A stretch of DNA of 64,000 nt from Actinomycetaceae bacterium (GTDB lineage Bacteria; Actinomycetota; Actinomycetes; Actinomycetales; Actinomycetaceae). The notes beneath the pieces were generated by a model, which ran no database searches, was not told the DNA's origin, and saw only the letters and a program-made list of their open reading frames with translations. This document shows, one piece after another, positions 34,771 to 44,259 of this stretch. Within the stretch, counting starts at the first letter, position 1. The number at the start of each line of letters is the position of its first letter. The translations under genes were made by a program, and so were the position numbers. The DNA lies in assembly GCA_030524055.1 (NCBI GenBank), contig JAUNHH010000007.1, forward strand, positions 62,001-126,000, read 5' to 3'.

Positions 34771-34787
34771 AAGTTAGGCTAACCTTA
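34771..34787. promoter_or_regulatory. DtxR/IdeR-type iron box upstream of the siderophore-interacting protein
   Basis: AAGTTAGGCTAACCTTA, with a palindromic TTAGGCTAACC core that matches the consensus almost completely, 21 bp before the start codon at 34809. It could also affect the divergent peptidase gene. Confidence 0.88.
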
Positions 34788-34808
34788 TCTGCAAGTGAGG
34801 AGGAGGAG

Positions 34809-35564
34809 ATGTCGAAAGGATTTCAAGGCGCCGTCCTGAGAATGCTTGGCGCCAAAGAACATCGCTTAACTGTGGTTGGGCGTGAACAGATTGCGCCCCA
34901 TTATGTGCGAATACGTTTTCATAGTCCGACTATTGTGCATTCGGAAGGGGAAGCGCCGGGGGCGTGGTTGCGCCTGTGGTTCCCTGACCCTTCGGGATCC
35001 TCAAAGGAATATCAACGTGGCTACACCATTGCCCAATGCGATGGAGATTCTGGAGAATTGGATCTTGAATTCGTCCTCCATGAACCTCGCGGGCCGGCGT
35101 CAACATGGGCATCGACCTGCGATAGTGGCGATGAATTGGTGGCAATGCGCTATGGTGATCGGCCTTTTGTGCTGCCTGAACCGGCCCCGCGCGGACTTCT
35201 CCTCCTTGGTGACCTCGCTGCCCTTCCTGCTATTCGCGCTTTAGCGGCAGAGTTTTCTTCTCGAGTTCCTGTGATAGTCCGTATGGAAGAACATGATCCG
35301 CGGGATCGCCGTATTCCACTGCCAACTGGTGAGGGTATAGATTCCGCGTGGGTCGCCGAAAAACCTGGTGGGCAGGCATTGGCGGAGGAGATTCGTGGCG
35401 GCGACTTTAAAGGGTGGGCTGCGTGGGTTACCGCTGAGTCAGTGGCGACCCGATTGGCGAAGCAGGCGCTCATTCGTGAGTGCGGCCTGCCAAAAACCCA
35501 CCTTCATGCCCAGGCCTATTGGATCCGTTCGCGTGCCATGGGGAAGGAAAGGGCCATGTCATAG
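34809..35564 (+). CDS. Siderophore-interacting FAD-binding protein
   Basis: 251 residues, ATG 34809 with GTGAGGAGGAG upstream. SIP family (ViuB/YqjH type): an FAD-binding barrel (YVRIRFHSP, GAWLRLWFPDP, YQRGYTIAQCD, FVLHEPRGPASTWA) and a C-terminal NAD(P)H-like domain (GLLLLGDLAALPAIRALA, WAAWVTAESVATRLAKQAL, AQAYWIRS). It reduces ferric siderophore in the cytosol to release iron. The iron box directly upstream gives the expected control. The paired ABC exporters-type importers at 36.9-40.5 kb are the probable partners; in IrtA this domain is fused to the transporter. Confidence 0.92.
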   Translation: MSKGFQGAVLRMLGAKEHRLTVVGREQIAPHYVRIRFHSPTIVHSEGEAPGAWLRLWFPDPSGSSKEYQRGYTIAQCDGDSGELDLEFVLHEPRGPASTWASTCDSGDELVAMRYGDRPFVLPEPAPRGLLLLGDLAALPAIRALAAEFSSRVPVIVRMEEHDPRDRRIPLPTGEGIDSAWVAEKPGGQALAEEIRGGDFKGWAAWVTAESVATRLAKQALIRECGLPKTHLHAQAYWIRSRAMGKERAMS

Positions 35565-35679
35565 GTACGAGGGCGGGGCGAATCCCAAGGAAAAAGCTGG
35601 TGAAAAGTGGTAGCCAAAATCTGGTGGTCGAGATACGATGGGTGTGGGCCGTCCGCTGCTAACGAACGACCCACGTGGT

Positions 35680-35826
35680 TCACATCAGTAGGATGATGAG
35701 AATCACTGCGTGAACCAGACGAGCGATTGCCGAGATGACTGAGGCTATTCCCTTTAGGAGAGCCTCACGATTCTCGGCATTGCTACATCTTGGACACGCC
35801 TTTTTCCGGCGTTTTCCTTTGGCCAC
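35680..35826 (-). CDS. Tiny CxxC protein with hydrophobic C-terminus
   Basis: 48 residues from a GTG at 35824-35826 with a strong ribosome site (AAAGGGGGTG). Basic start (KGKRRKKA), a CPRC pair, then a hydrophobic, probably amphipathic or membrane-inserting segment (about residues 24-47) with the pattern GIASVISAIARLV. A second member is at 63858 with the same leader and architecture. The CxxC could bind zinc as half of a ribbon. I know no family; a bacteriocin-like, toxin-like or small membrane-regulatory peptide are all possible. Not listed by simple ORF finders because it is short and starts with GTG. Confidence 0.6.
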   Translation of the reverse strand: MAKGKRRKKACPRCSNAENREALLKGIASVISAIARLVHAVILIILLM

Positions 35827-36280
35827 GCTTTTCACCCCCTTTCGGTCCCTTCCTTCCGGCCAGACTTATAAAAATCGCGTTCCGCAGGAGGTGCCGTTAG
35901 AGGCGTTTTAATCTTAGGATAATCTGCGTATATTTGCTCGGTAATTGCCGCTTGTCACGCTGCCTAGTGTGTGATGCCCAGTCGTTTAGGCACCAACACT
36001 GGGAATCTCTACGAGAAGTCACCGTCGCAGAGCGCCCGAGTAGTCACCCTAATCGGACGAGGTGGACAACCCGCTGCCAGGACGTGTTTCTGGCAGCGAA
36101 TCCACGTTGTCGCCGCGGGTTGTCAGTCGGGGCTGTGGGGCCGAAATATCTGACCTGCGCAAATAGGTGCGGCCTTGGGGTCCAGGTGCCTATCCGCATT
36201 GCGTCAGGTGGACAACCCGCCACCAGGACGCATTTTCCAGCCGCAATTGTCGTTGTGTGCGCGGGTTATCAGTGGTCCTG
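35827..36280. other. Gene-free stretch with palindrome array B
   Basis: 454 bp without a supported gene. It holds the leader of the tiny CxxC gene (35827-35860, including CCGGAAGGAAGGGACC), an A+T-rich patch around 35910-35935 that may be a promoter, and the two palindromes at 36063-36271. The flanking pair GCCTAG (35960) / TTTAGGC (35986) is weak. Confidence 0.5.
36063..36271. repeat. Two 63-bp palindromes with conserved internal box (array B)
   Basis: Palindromes at 36063-36125 and 36209-36271 begin TGGACAACCCGC and end GCGGGTTGTCA or GCGGGTTATCA; starts are 146 bp apart. The spacer has GACCTGCGCAAATAG at 36152-36166, 27 bp after the first palindrome and 14 of 15 identical to the box at 13892 in array A. 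It is a diverged member of the same family. Confidence 0.85.
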
Positions 36281-36964
36281 TCATCGTGCTTGAAGGCCCT
36301 CAATAATCAGGTCAATTTTTCGGTCAAGCCACCCGCGATCAGTCCACTCCGCAGTTGGCCGCATCATTTCAGGCAAAGAACCGCCAGAAAGGTCATAGCG
36401 CTCGCGGACAATATCAGCACCCGTTTTCTTCACCTGACCTGAAGAATCAGCGTTGGCTCCGCCCTCGTCAATGGACAGCGGTGAACGTAAACTTTCGACG
36501 ATAATATGCGTCGCCAATGCTGTATCAACAACGAAATCTAGAGCGAGAATAGCGTCATCACTGTTCAAACCGGCGTCAACGAGACGCTGAAGGGTCCCTT
36601 TTACTGGTCCTGCGAAGCATTGATGCGCCCAGGGCACGGTCACAATGACTTCCGCCAAGCCTGGATAGGTATCAAGAACGTCCCACACATGATCAACATA
36701 GGCGCGAAGTTGCCCCGGCCAATCCGTAGGAAAATCAGAGACGGTGACCTGAGCAGCAATATGTTCAAGGCACGCTGCCAGGACATCCTCACGGGAGGAA
36801 ATCGTGCGATACAGCGCCGGAGTGCCCACCCCTAAAGCCTGCGCGACCTGCCCCAAAGTAAAGGTTTTCACCCCGATCTTCAGGGCAGCACGCACTACAT
36901 CCTCACGAGAAAAAGTGGGTTTAGGGCCAGTTGGTCGCCCGACTCTACGTGTCACAGATGCCAT
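36281..36964 (-). CDS. TetR family transcriptional regulator
   Basis: 227 residues. HTH at about 20-62 (SREDVVRAALKIGVKTFTLG, then VAQALGVGTPALYRTISSREDV), helical C-terminal domain. A glycine-rich insertion SIDEGGANADSSG near residue 165 coincides with a one-mismatch copy of the dispersed motif and looks like a surface loop. The start overlaps the end of the upstream ABC gene by 13 bases, so it is co-transcribed with the two transporter genes and may regulate them or a linked siderophore pathway. Confidence 0.85.
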   Translation of the reverse strand: MASVTRRVGRPTGPKPTFSREDVVRAALKIGVKTFTLGQVAQALGVGTPALYRTISSREDVLAACLEHIAAQVTVSDFPTDWPGQLRAYVDHVWDVLDTYPGLAEVIVTVPWAHQCFAGPVKGTLQRLVDAGLNSDDAILALDFVVDTALATHIIVESLRSPLSIDEGGANADSSGQVKKTGADIVRERYDLSGGSLPEMMRPTAEWTDRGWLDRKIDLIIEGLQAR

Positions 36965-38676
36965 TGTGCCGCTCTGCCGCGTTCATACCAAAACTCGGCA
37001 TAACGGCCTCCCGCTGCCAAAAGCTCGTCATGAGTTCCGCGGGCCTCAATCTGCCCATCGGGACCCAATACGAGGATCTGATCTGCGGCCACCACAGTAG
37101 ATAACTTATGGGCGATCACCAATAATGTGGCATTGTCTCGACGCAGCTCTGCCATTGCCTGCGTCACTCGGTGCTCGTTGGCCGCATCCAAAGCAGATGT
37201 GGCCTCATCAAAGAGCACAATAGGCGCATGTTTGAGGAGGGCTCGCGCTACCGAAACCCGCTGGCGTTCCCCTCCTGACAGTGAGGTGCCGCCTTCACCA
37301 ACGCGGGTAGCGCCACCATTGGGCAAACGGCGAATAATCTCATCAACCCCAGCAAGGGATGCCGCCCACGCCACTTCGTCGTCGGTGGCCGCTGGGCGCC
37401 CAACGCGAATATTTTCCTCTAGCGAATCGTCGAAAAGATATACGTCCTGGAAGACCATAGAAAGACGCGCCATCAGATCTTCAGTGCGAATATCGCGCAC
37501 ATCAGTTCCGTCAACACATACCTTCCCAGAATCGGCGTCGTAAAAGCGAGCAATAAGGCGGGCTATTGTGGTTTTACCCGACCCGGAAGGGCCGACGAGG
37601 GCGGTCATTGTTCCTGGTTGAACGGTAAATGACATATCAGTGAATACAGGGCGCCGGGCTCCCTGATAGCTGAAAGAGACATTCTCAAAAGAAATAGCAC
37701 CGGAGCAGGTGGGGCTGGCGGAGTTTTGCGCTTCTGGGAGTTCCTCTCCTTCAAGAACGGACTGTGCGCGGCGAATTTGCGCGCGTGATTGCCGCATTGT
37801 GAGTTGGAGGGAGGCGATAAGCGATAAGGGCTGTGTAAATCGCAACGCAAGACCAATAAGAGCAATAGCGCGATAGGCATCAAGGGTGTTATTCATCAGA
37901 AGGAAAGCTGCCGTAAGTACTAGGGTAGCGGCAGCGATTTGTGCGCCCGTAGAACCAATAATATTGGCGAGAAGTTGACGCCAGAATATGCGTTGGCCTT
38001 GATGCAATTGGTGGGTGAGGGCTTGAGTCAGCACTTCGTCATTACTGCTACGTCCAGCTGAACGTAAAGCCCCCTGGCAGCGGGAAAATTCAATAATCCG
38101 TGTATTGACGTCAACTTCAGCGGCGTGATTGCGCTGATCTAAAGTGTCAGCCAGGGAGCTTGACCAGATGACGAGGAGGGCAAAAAGTGGGGCAATAAGG
38201 GTGAGAGCGAGGCCAAGTCGCCAATCAATGGCCCATGTGCCTAGAGCAATAGTGCCTATCGTGGTGGAATGAATAATCACTGGAGAAATGTGGTGGGCGA
38301 GAGTTGCGCCAATATCTAAGGCACCTTTAGCGGCGAATTGGGATAATTCCCCTTCTCGTGGTTTCTCAAACCAGCCTAAAGGAAGTCGCGCTAATTTATT
38401 TCCTACCGCATGATAGAGGTGGCGCAGAATAGAAAAAGCGCCGTTATAGCAGGCCATAGATGTGAGGTATTGCAGCGCACCTGATAACAGGGCAAGAGCA
38501 ATAAGAGTGCCAATCCAATGCCATGCAGAATTGCCCAGAACAAGAGCGTCAATAATCGGAACCAGACATAATGCGGCAAGCCCCTGAGTAAGCCCAGCAA
38601 AAGCCGAGAGAATGGCGAGCTGGATAATCTGTTTTTGCCCAATAGGGTCTGACAGTGAATAAATGCGGCGAATCAT
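36952..38676 (-). CDS. ABC exporter-fold half transporter (IrtB/YbtQ-like), iron-siderophore uptake
   Basis: 574 residues from ATG 38676, which overlaps the preceding stop as ATGA. Six-span ABC membrane domain (residues 1-310) fused to an ATPase: Walker A GPSGSGKTT, Q-loop, signature LSGGERQ, Walker B IVLFDEATSAL, H-switch IAHKLS. Type IV (exporter) fold heterodimers such as IrtAB and YbtPQ import ferric siderophores. The assignment to import rests on context: iron box before the partner gene, siderophore-interacting protein nearby. An exporter function cannot be excluded. Confidence 0.82.
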   Translation of the reverse strand: MIRRIYSLSDPIGQKQIIQLAILSAFAGLTQGLAALCLVPIIDALVLGNSAWHWIGTLIALALLSGALQYLTSMACYNGAFSILRHLYHAVGNKLARLPLGWFEKPREGELSQFAAKGALDIGATLAHHISPVIIHSTTIGTIALGTWAIDWRLGLALTLIAPLFALLVIWSSSLADTLDQRNHAAEVDVNTRIIEFSRCQGALRSAGRSSNDEVLTQALTHQLHQGQRIFWRQLLANIIGSTGAQIAAATLVLTAAFLLMNNTLDAYRAIALIGLALRFTQPLSLIASLQLTMRQSRAQIRRAQSVLEGEELPEAQNSASPTCSGAISFENVSFSYQGARRPVFTDMSFTVQPGTMTALVGPSGSGKTTIARLIARFYDADSGKVCVDGTDVRDIRTEDLMARLSMVFQDVYLFDDSLEENIRVGRPAATDDEVAWAASLAGVDEIIRRLPNGGATRVGEGGTSLSGGERQRVSVARALLKHAPIVLFDEATSALDAANEHRVTQAMAELRRDNATLLVIAHKLSTVVAADQILVLGPDGQIEARGTHDELLAAGGRYAEFWYERGRAAQWHL

Positions 38677-40496
38677 GAGATGGCCTCCTGGGAGGGAGTG
38701 TGAGTGTGCCATAGGGCGGAGTACTCAGGTCGGTCGAGAAGTTGCGAGTGTGTGCCGGTAGCAATAAGGCGTCCGCCCTGCAGGAATGCCACGCAATCTG
38801 CTCCACTCACTGCCCCAAGGCGATGGGCAATAAGGAGAACTGTGCGTCCTTTAACGAGCGTGGAGAGGGCATCTTGAATGCGTGCCTCGGATTCTGGGTC
38901 AGCCATTGCTGTGGCCTCATCAAGAATGAGGACAGGGGCATCAGCTAATAGTGCGCGGGCAATAGCAATCCGCTGGTTTTGCCCTCCGGAAAAGTGAGTA
39001 TCGCGGCCAATCACTGTGTCATATCCGTGGGGTAGAGCGCAGATTTCGTCATCAATATGTGCCGCCTTTGCGGCGCGAATGACGTCATCATCGGAGGCGT
39101 TCGGGCGGGCAAGGCGAATATTGTCCCGAATAGATAGTTCGAGAATCTGCGCGTCCTGTAGGACAAAAGCAATATGGCGATAGAGTTCCGCGGAGGAAAT
39201 TTCGCGTAAATCCACGCCACCGAGAGTAATATGACCAGAAAGTGGGTCATTAAATCGTGCTAAAAGAGTGGCGAGAGTGGATTTTCCGGACCCGGAAGGT
39301 CCGACAAGGGCAGTAATTGTGCCTGGGGTGAGATCTAAAGTGACCTGATCAAGAGCCCGATGCTTTCCGTAATCAAAAGTGACGTTATGGAAAGAGACCG
39401 CATGTCCTTCAGGGGTGCGCGGATTGTCGGATTCTGGCAGGGGGGATGTATGGAGAATTGTGATGATGCGATTGGCCGCTGCGGCCGCTATTTGGTTGGA
39501 CCATTGCGCATTGGTCAGTGATTCGATCCCTTCGGGAATCATAATGGCGACGAGGGCGACGGCGAGAATATGAAGAGGATCCACCCATCCCATTGCTGCC
39601 ATTGCTGCTCCACCTGACAGGGTGATGCCAAGAATAATTGCCGGAGATATTGCGGCTGTCGCCAGTGCGCTGGTACGGAGCAGTGGCCCGCACCAGGCGA
39701 TATAGAATTCCGTAAAAGCGTTGGCTGCATGAATAAATCGATTATGGGCGTGATCTGTCCGCCCAAAGGCTTTGACAACAGTAATGCCCTGAATAAACTC
39801 AACGATCCGTGCGGAAACAGCGGCCAGTTTCTCATCCATTTCCTGGGTTTTAGGCCCAATATCTTTCATTGAGAAGAGGCTGATCAGGGTGTAAATAGGT
39901 AGAGGGATAATGGCAAGTAGAGCAAGGCGCCAATCTAAAAAGAAACACCAGATGAGCCCAAATAGTGCGCTTGCTATTGCAAAAGTCTGCTCCACCTTCT
40001 TGTGGGCGACAAGAAAATGCAGGTCATGAGTGTCATTTTGGACTGCTTTGCGAATGCGACCTGATGAAGAGTGGGAAAACCACGCCAAAGGGGCATGAGA
40101 AATGGTGTCGATAATTCGGCGTCGAATAGAGTCTGTGAGGACAATGTCGGCCCAGTGGGTAATTCCCAAGGCTAAAGAAAAGAAGCCGATCCGAGCCCCA
40201 AGTCCCCCAAGGATCATGCTAACGCTAGACATTACTGCCTCTGTTGATGGTGCTAGGCCATTATTGTGTGCAGTCAGGACGGTGTGACCTAAGGTGATCA
40301 TGCCCACGTAGGGAAGAATGCTGCACATGGCTGATATAGCAGCAATGAGTTGTGCGATGAGTAAATGCGTTCGTACTGGGTGGAGTAGCTCCTGTAGGGC
40401 GCGTGCCTCCCGCTGCTGGCGGGCAGTGCCATAGGTTTGATGATCATTATCGTTAGCAAGAACAGTGTTCTCCTGTGTCTCTGCTGGTATAGACAC
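38673..40496 (-). CDS. ABC exporter-fold half transporter (IrtA/YbtP-like), iron-siderophore uptake
   Basis: 607 residues from GTG 40494-40496. The TTG at 40511 is not used because its downstream bases GGAGGAGG are the ribosome site for the GTG. Six membrane spans (about 45-330), then the ATPase: Walker A GPSGSGKST, signature FSGGQNQ (variant of LSGGQ), Walker B VLILDEATAM, H-loop IAHRLG. No N-terminal SIP domain, unlike mycobacterial IrtA; that function is encoded separately at 34809. An iron box lies 18 bp upstream. Forms a heterodimer with the next gene. Confidence 0.84.
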   Translation of the reverse strand: MSIPAETQENTVLANDNDHQTYGTARQQREARALQELLHPVRTHLLIAQLIAAISAMCSILPYVGMITLGHTVLTAHNNGLAPSTEAVMSSVSMILGGLGARIGFFSLALGITHWADIVLTDSIRRRIIDTISHAPLAWFSHSSSGRIRKAVQNDTHDLHFLVAHKKVEQTFAIASALFGLIWCFFLDWRLALLAIIPLPIYTLISLFSMKDIGPKTQEMDEKLAAVSARIVEFIQGITVVKAFGRTDHAHNRFIHAANAFTEFYIAWCGPLLRTSALATAAISPAIILGITLSGGAAMAAMGWVDPLHILAVALVAIMIPEGIESLTNAQWSNQIAAAAANRIITILHTSPLPESDNPRTPEGHAVSFHNVTFDYGKHRALDQVTLDLTPGTITALVGPSGSGKSTLATLLARFNDPLSGHITLGGVDLREISSAELYRHIAFVLQDAQILELSIRDNIRLARPNASDDDVIRAAKAAHIDDEICALPHGYDTVIGRDTHFSGGQNQRIAIARALLADAPVLILDEATAMADPESEARIQDALSTLVKGRTVLLIAHRLGAVSGADCVAFLQGGRLIATGTHSQLLDRPEYSALWHTHTPSQEAIS

Positions 40497-40513
40497 CGCG
40501 GCCTCCTCCAAAG

Positions 40514-40529
40514 ATTAGGTCTGCCTAAG
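40514..40529. promoter_or_regulatory. DtxR/IdeR-type iron box upstream of the ABC pair
   Basis: GATTAGGTCTGCCTAA: TTAGG and CCTAA half-sites in the right spacing, 18 bp upstream of the GTG start of the first transporter gene, so in position to block its promoter. Confidence 0.78.
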
Positions 40530-40682
40530 CCAATAATGAATGTAGTTCATAATTGCCGCTCCGGCAAGAGGTATACCTGGATGACGCCAATCGCCGATGC
40601 CTCGTAGGTGAGGGAAAGAAATTCATGTGAGGAAATGCGGTCACATAGGCAGATGTGGGTGGACCTCCGTACCATTGGTGAC

Positions 40683-42017
40683 ATGAGTGATCTGATCATT
40701 GACTCGTTAAGTCGCGCTGTTGAGGCATCCCCAAATGATGCGCCTTTGCGTGGTCACCTTATTGAGATGCTGATCCAAGCAGGCCGCACTTCTGAAGCCA
40801 TCCAGCAGTGCGCTTTTGGCCTGCAGCAAGACGCTACTAACGAGCAATTTCAGGCGCTCATGACTCGTGCCCTCGGTGGCGGACAAGCAAGCGTCTCACA
40901 AGCAGGTGCATCGCCAGCCATCGAGTCTGCGCCAGCACCTACTCCACCGCAGGAGCCCTCCTCAAGTGCGGCCTCGCCCTCGTCAACTGATGATGTCTTG
41001 AGCAGTTTCGACTGGCAAAGTGCGGAGCAGGAAGTGGGTGGCCCTTCCCCTGCCTTCATTTCTTCTCACGAGGACGGAGATGATCCCTTAAAAGAAAAAA
41101 TGCTGGCCCACGGCGGCGATAATGTGAGCGGGGATGAACTGTGGGAAGTTGAGTCCACAGGCCTCACATTGCGTCATGTTGGCGGAATGGTTGACGTAAA
41201 ACAGCGTTTGGAAGTCTCCTTCTTGGCGCCTTTGCGTAATCCGGAAATGCGGAAGCTCTACGGCAAATCACTGCGCGGCGGCCTTTTACTTTACGGTCCT
41301 CCAGGGTGTGGAAAGACCTTTATTGCGCGTGCAGTTGCTGGTGAAATGGGGGCCTCTTTCGTTAATGTCACCCTCTCAGATGTCCTCGATCAGTACATTG
41401 GGAATTCCGAGCAGAATATCCATTCCATCTTTGAGTTGGCACGCAAACATGCCCCCGTGGTTATTTTCTTTGACGAGGTCGATGCTATTGGCTTAAAGAG
41501 GACTCAGAATCATAGTTCGAGTTGGCGCTCTGTCATTAATCAACTTCTGACCGAACTTGATGGTATAGAAGCTGACAATGAAGGTATTTACATCCTGGCA
41601 GCAACAAATGCGCCCTGGGATGTGGACCCTGCCTTGCGTCGCCCTGGCCGTTTTGACCGCTCTATTGCCGTGCTTCCCCCCGATGAACCCGCGCGCGTTG
41701 ATATTTTGCGCTACCACCTGTCTCAGCGCCCCTGTGAAGGGATTGACTTAGTGAAATTAGCACGCAGTACTGACGGTTTTTCCGGTGCTGATTTAGCGCA
41801 TCTGTGTGAAAGTGGTGCCGAACTCGCCATGATTGATTCCGTGCGCACGGGCAAAGTCCGAATGATCTCAATGAGGGATATGACCACCGCCCTCGGACAA
41901 ATGCGTCCTTCTCTTGGTCCATGGTTCGATATTGCTCGCAATGTGGTGATGTATGCAGATGCTTCTGGAGAATATTCCGATTTAGCTGCCTGGATGCGCG
42001 CAAGAAAACTCCTCTGA
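40683..42017 (+). CDS. AAA+ ATPase with N-terminal TPR-like region
   Basis: 444 residues from ATG 40683 (weak GGTGA upstream; a longer frame begins at 40608). Residues 1-65 form TPR-like helices (IIDSLSRAVEASPNDAPLRGHLIEMLIQAGR). A Ser/Pro-rich linker carries a motif copy (GCCCTCGTCAA near 40978). The AAA+ domain is of the Cdc48/FtsH-like class: Walker A GPPGCGKT at 205-212, Walker B VVIFFDEVDAIG around 259-270, sensor 1 in LAATNAP, arginine fingers in LRRPGRFDR. No protease domain and no membrane span. First gene of a four-gene unit whose next members are TPR membrane proteins, which suggests a substrate-remodelling machine working at the membrane. Function unknown. Confidence 0.82.
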   Translation: MSDLIIDSLSRAVEASPNDAPLRGHLIEMLIQAGRTSEAIQQCAFGLQQDATNEQFQALMTRALGGGQASVSQAGASPAIESAPAPTPPQEPSSSAASPSSTDDVLSSFDWQSAEQEVGGPSPAFISSHEDGDDPLKEKMLAHGGDNVSGDELWEVESTGLTLRHVGGMVDVKQRLEVSFLAPLRNPEMRKLYGKSLRGGLLLYGPPGCGKTFIARAVAGEMGASFVNVTLSDVLDQYIGNSEQNIHSIFELARKHAPVVIFFDEVDAIGLKRTQNHSSSWRSVINQLLTELDGIEADNEGIYILAATNAPWDVDPALRRPGRFDRSIAVLPPDEPARVDILRYHLSQRPCEGIDLVKLARSTDGFSGADLAHLCESGAELAMIDSVRTGKVRMISMRDMTTALGQMRPSLGPWFDIARNVVMYADASGEYSDLAAWMRARKLL

Positions 42018-42019
42018 GT

Positions 42020-43141
42020 ATGGCTATGGAATCGAATCAATGGATCTCTGGGGCGCGGCCTGCCCTCGAAAAAGCAAGCGCACTATTGGATATTGGCCGA
42101 AATGAAGCGGCCCTTAAAGAACTGTCCACCATTACCTCCACTGACTCGTCTGTTTTGCATGAAGCCAATCTCTATCGGGCGCAGGCCTGCATAAACCTCG
42201 GGCAAAAAGAGGATGCTTTCCGCTATGCCAAAGAGTGCATTCGCCACAACCCTCGGAGTTTTCGTGGGCACCTCATGCTGGGTGTCATTGAAGATCAGCG
42301 GAATCGTTTGGGCCCAGCGCTTAAAGCCCTAGAAGAAGCACGAAATTTAGCGCCGCATGTTGCTGTTGTCCACCAGCGCCTCGGGATGGTGTATTCGCAA
42401 TTGAATCGCCCTGTGGAGGCTCGGAAAGCAGTTCAACAGGCCCTCTCTTTAGCGCCTCATGATCCGGATTCCCATTACACGGTGGGCTATATTGAGCTCA
42501 ATTCCAATATGGGAGATCGAACAATTGCAGAAGAGGCCCTGTGTCGGACTTTGAGTATTGATCCCCAGCACCGCGGTGCGGTGATTCTTTTGGGGCACCT
42601 TCGTGGCGAACAAACCGGAGATATTTCCGAAAGGGTTAGGGGCCTTGTCGAGGCCCAAAAAATGGACCCGAGAGATCCTATTGTGGTTGCCGAATTTGAT
42701 GGGACCTTCAGGAGGATTGTCTTTTTTAATACCCTCGCTATCTTTTTCTCCTACATCCTATTCCAGGGGATTTTTAATGGCGAAGTAGGGCGGGGGCTAT
42801 TTATTATCGGCGCTCATGGAGCGACCCTGATATATATTCTCTTCCAGAACTTTTTTGCCCATGTGCGAGGAAATCCTCAAGGGTGGAAGTATTTGGTGAA
42901 GGGGCTGCCAAGGCGTCGATGGCTTGCTTTCACGATTTTTGTCGGCCAGTTCATTGCCTGGATTCTTATGCTTTCAGGGGGTATTGCCTATGTGATTAAT
43001 AATCAGGTGAACCTCCAGCCTCTCAATTACATTATTCCCATCCTTATATTCCCATTAGTGCTGATTGTCGCCCTATTTTATGGGGGGCGTTTCCTCTTAT
43101 CAGCAATTCAGAAACGAATCGGCGGTAAGGGTGAGAAATGA
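42020..43141 (+). CDS. TPR-repeat membrane protein, copy 1
   Basis: 373 residues from ATG 42020 (3 bases after the ATPase stop; ATG 42026 is an alternative). Residues 10-200 are four to five tetratricopeptide repeats (NEAALKELSTITS, DAFRYAKECIRHNP, PALKALEEARNLAP, EARKAVQQALSLAP, AEEALCRTLSIDP). Four membrane spans follow (about 232-252, 258-280, 305-328, 335-356). The TPR part should be cytoplasmic and could dock the ATPase. Adjacent to a paralogue of the same length; roughly two thirds of positions look identical, so this is a tandem duplication. No known family name. Confidence 0.8.
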   Translation: MAMESNQWISGARPALEKASALLDIGRNEAALKELSTITSTDSSVLHEANLYRAQACINLGQKEDAFRYAKECIRHNPRSFRGHLMLGVIEDQRNRLGPALKALEEARNLAPHVAVVHQRLGMVYSQLNRPVEARKAVQQALSLAPHDPDSHYTVGYIELNSNMGDRTIAEEALCRTLSIDPQHRGAVILLGHLRGEQTGDISERVRGLVEAQKMDPRDPIVVAEFDGTFRRIVFFNTLAIFFSYILFQGIFNGEVGRGLFIIGAHGATLIYILFQNFFAHVRGNPQGWKYLVKGLPRRRWLAFTIFVGQFIAWILMLSGGIAYVINNQVNLQPLNYIIPILIFPLVLIVALFYGGRFLLSAIQKRIGGKGEK

Positions 43142-44259
43142 CAGTGGGCTCGAAGCAATGGAGTGATAAGCCCAGGGTGGTGCTTGAAAAGGCGAAGGCT
43201 CTGCTTCATCTAGGAAAGAATGAAGCGGCCCTTAAGGAGCTGTCCACAATTACTTCAATTGAGCCGAGTATTTTGCATGAGCTGAATGTGTATATGGCTC
43301 AGGCCTGTATAAATTTAGGGCGCAAAGATGAAGCTTTTCGCCATGCAAAAGAAAGCATTCGACATAAACCCCGAGCCTACCGAGGGCATTACATGCTGGG
43401 ACTGGTCGAAGAACAGCGGTGGCATTACTCTGCTGCCCTTGAAGCCTTAGAAGAAGCGCGAAATTTAGCGCCGCATGAGGCCGTTGTGTACCAGCGTCTT
43501 GGTCTGGTCCATGCGCAGATGAATCAGCATATCAAGGCACGTCAGGCGGCGCAGCAGGCCTTATCTTTAGCGCCTCATGATGCAGACACCCACTATTCAG
43601 TTGCTTATGTCGAGTTCAATTCGCAGACGGGAGATAGAGCGGTTGTAGAGGAAGCGCTGCGGCGGACATTGAGTATTGATCCTCAGCACCGCGGGGCTGT
43701 GATGCTTTTAGGGCGTCTTCGCGCTGAACAAACCGGAGATATTTCTGAAAGGGTTAAGGGTCTTGTTGAGGCCCAAAAAATGGACCCAACGGATCCTATT
43801 GTCGTCAGCGAATTTGATCGGACTATCGGGAGAATTCTCCTTATTAACACGGCGGCTATTCTCATTTCTTATGTCCTATTCTTAGGGATTTCAGATGAGG
43901 GACTGGGCCGTGCGTTATTTTTTATCACTGCTCAGGGTGTGTGCATCACCTATCTTCTTATCCGGCACTTCGTCGCGTACATCCGAGGAAATCCGCAGGG
44001 GTGGAAACACCTGCTTAAAGGTTACCCACGCCGTGAACGACTATTTTTCTGGATCTTTGTGGGCCAGGGTATCTCCTGGTTCCTTATGACTTCTGCTGCC
44101 TATGCCTACCTGATCAATAACCAGGTTAGCCTTGAACCGATTTCTCGAATCGCCCCTATTTTCTTCTTTCCCCTCCCACTGATAGTCATTATTATCTACG
44201 GCGGAAGGGCGCTTTCTTTTCTATTTAAGGCCGTCTTTAGGCCTGAGAGTAAGGCATGA
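43138..44259 (+). CDS. TPR-repeat membrane protein, copy 2
   Basis: 373 residues, same architecture as the preceding gene: TPR repeats to about residue 200, the shared linker TGDISERVKGLVEAQKMDP, then four membrane spans. Start ATG 43138 overlaps the previous stop as ATGA. The two copies agree best in the TPR region and differ most in the membrane part, as expected if they form a heteromer with a common cytoplasmic face. Overlaps the next gene by 4 bases as well, so the four genes are tightly coupled. Confidence 0.8.
   Translation: MTVGSKQWSDKPRVVLEKAKALLHLGKNEAALKELSTITSIEPSILHELNVYMAQACINLGRKDEAFRHAKESIRHKPRAYRGHYMLGLVEEQRWHYSAALEALEEARNLAPHEAVVYQRLGLVHAQMNQHIKARQAAQQALSLAPHDADTHYSVAYVEFNSQTGDRAVVEEALRRTLSIDPQHRGAVMLLGRLRAEQTGDISERVKGLVEAQKMDPTDPIVVSEFDRTIGRILLINTAAILISYVLFLGISDEGLGRALFFITAQGVCITYLLIRHFVAYIRGNPQGWKHLLKGYPRRERLFFWIFVGQGISWFLMTSAAYAYLINNQVSLEPISRIAPIFFFPLPLIVIIIYGGRALSFLFKAVFRPESKA

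Noticed and set aside
35827..35870. CCGGAAGGAAGGGACC (minus strand) resembling the SRP RNA tetraloop region
   Set aside because: The symmetric loop residues and the flanking AGCAGCC of SRP RNA are missing; it is better explained as leader of the tiny CxxC gene.
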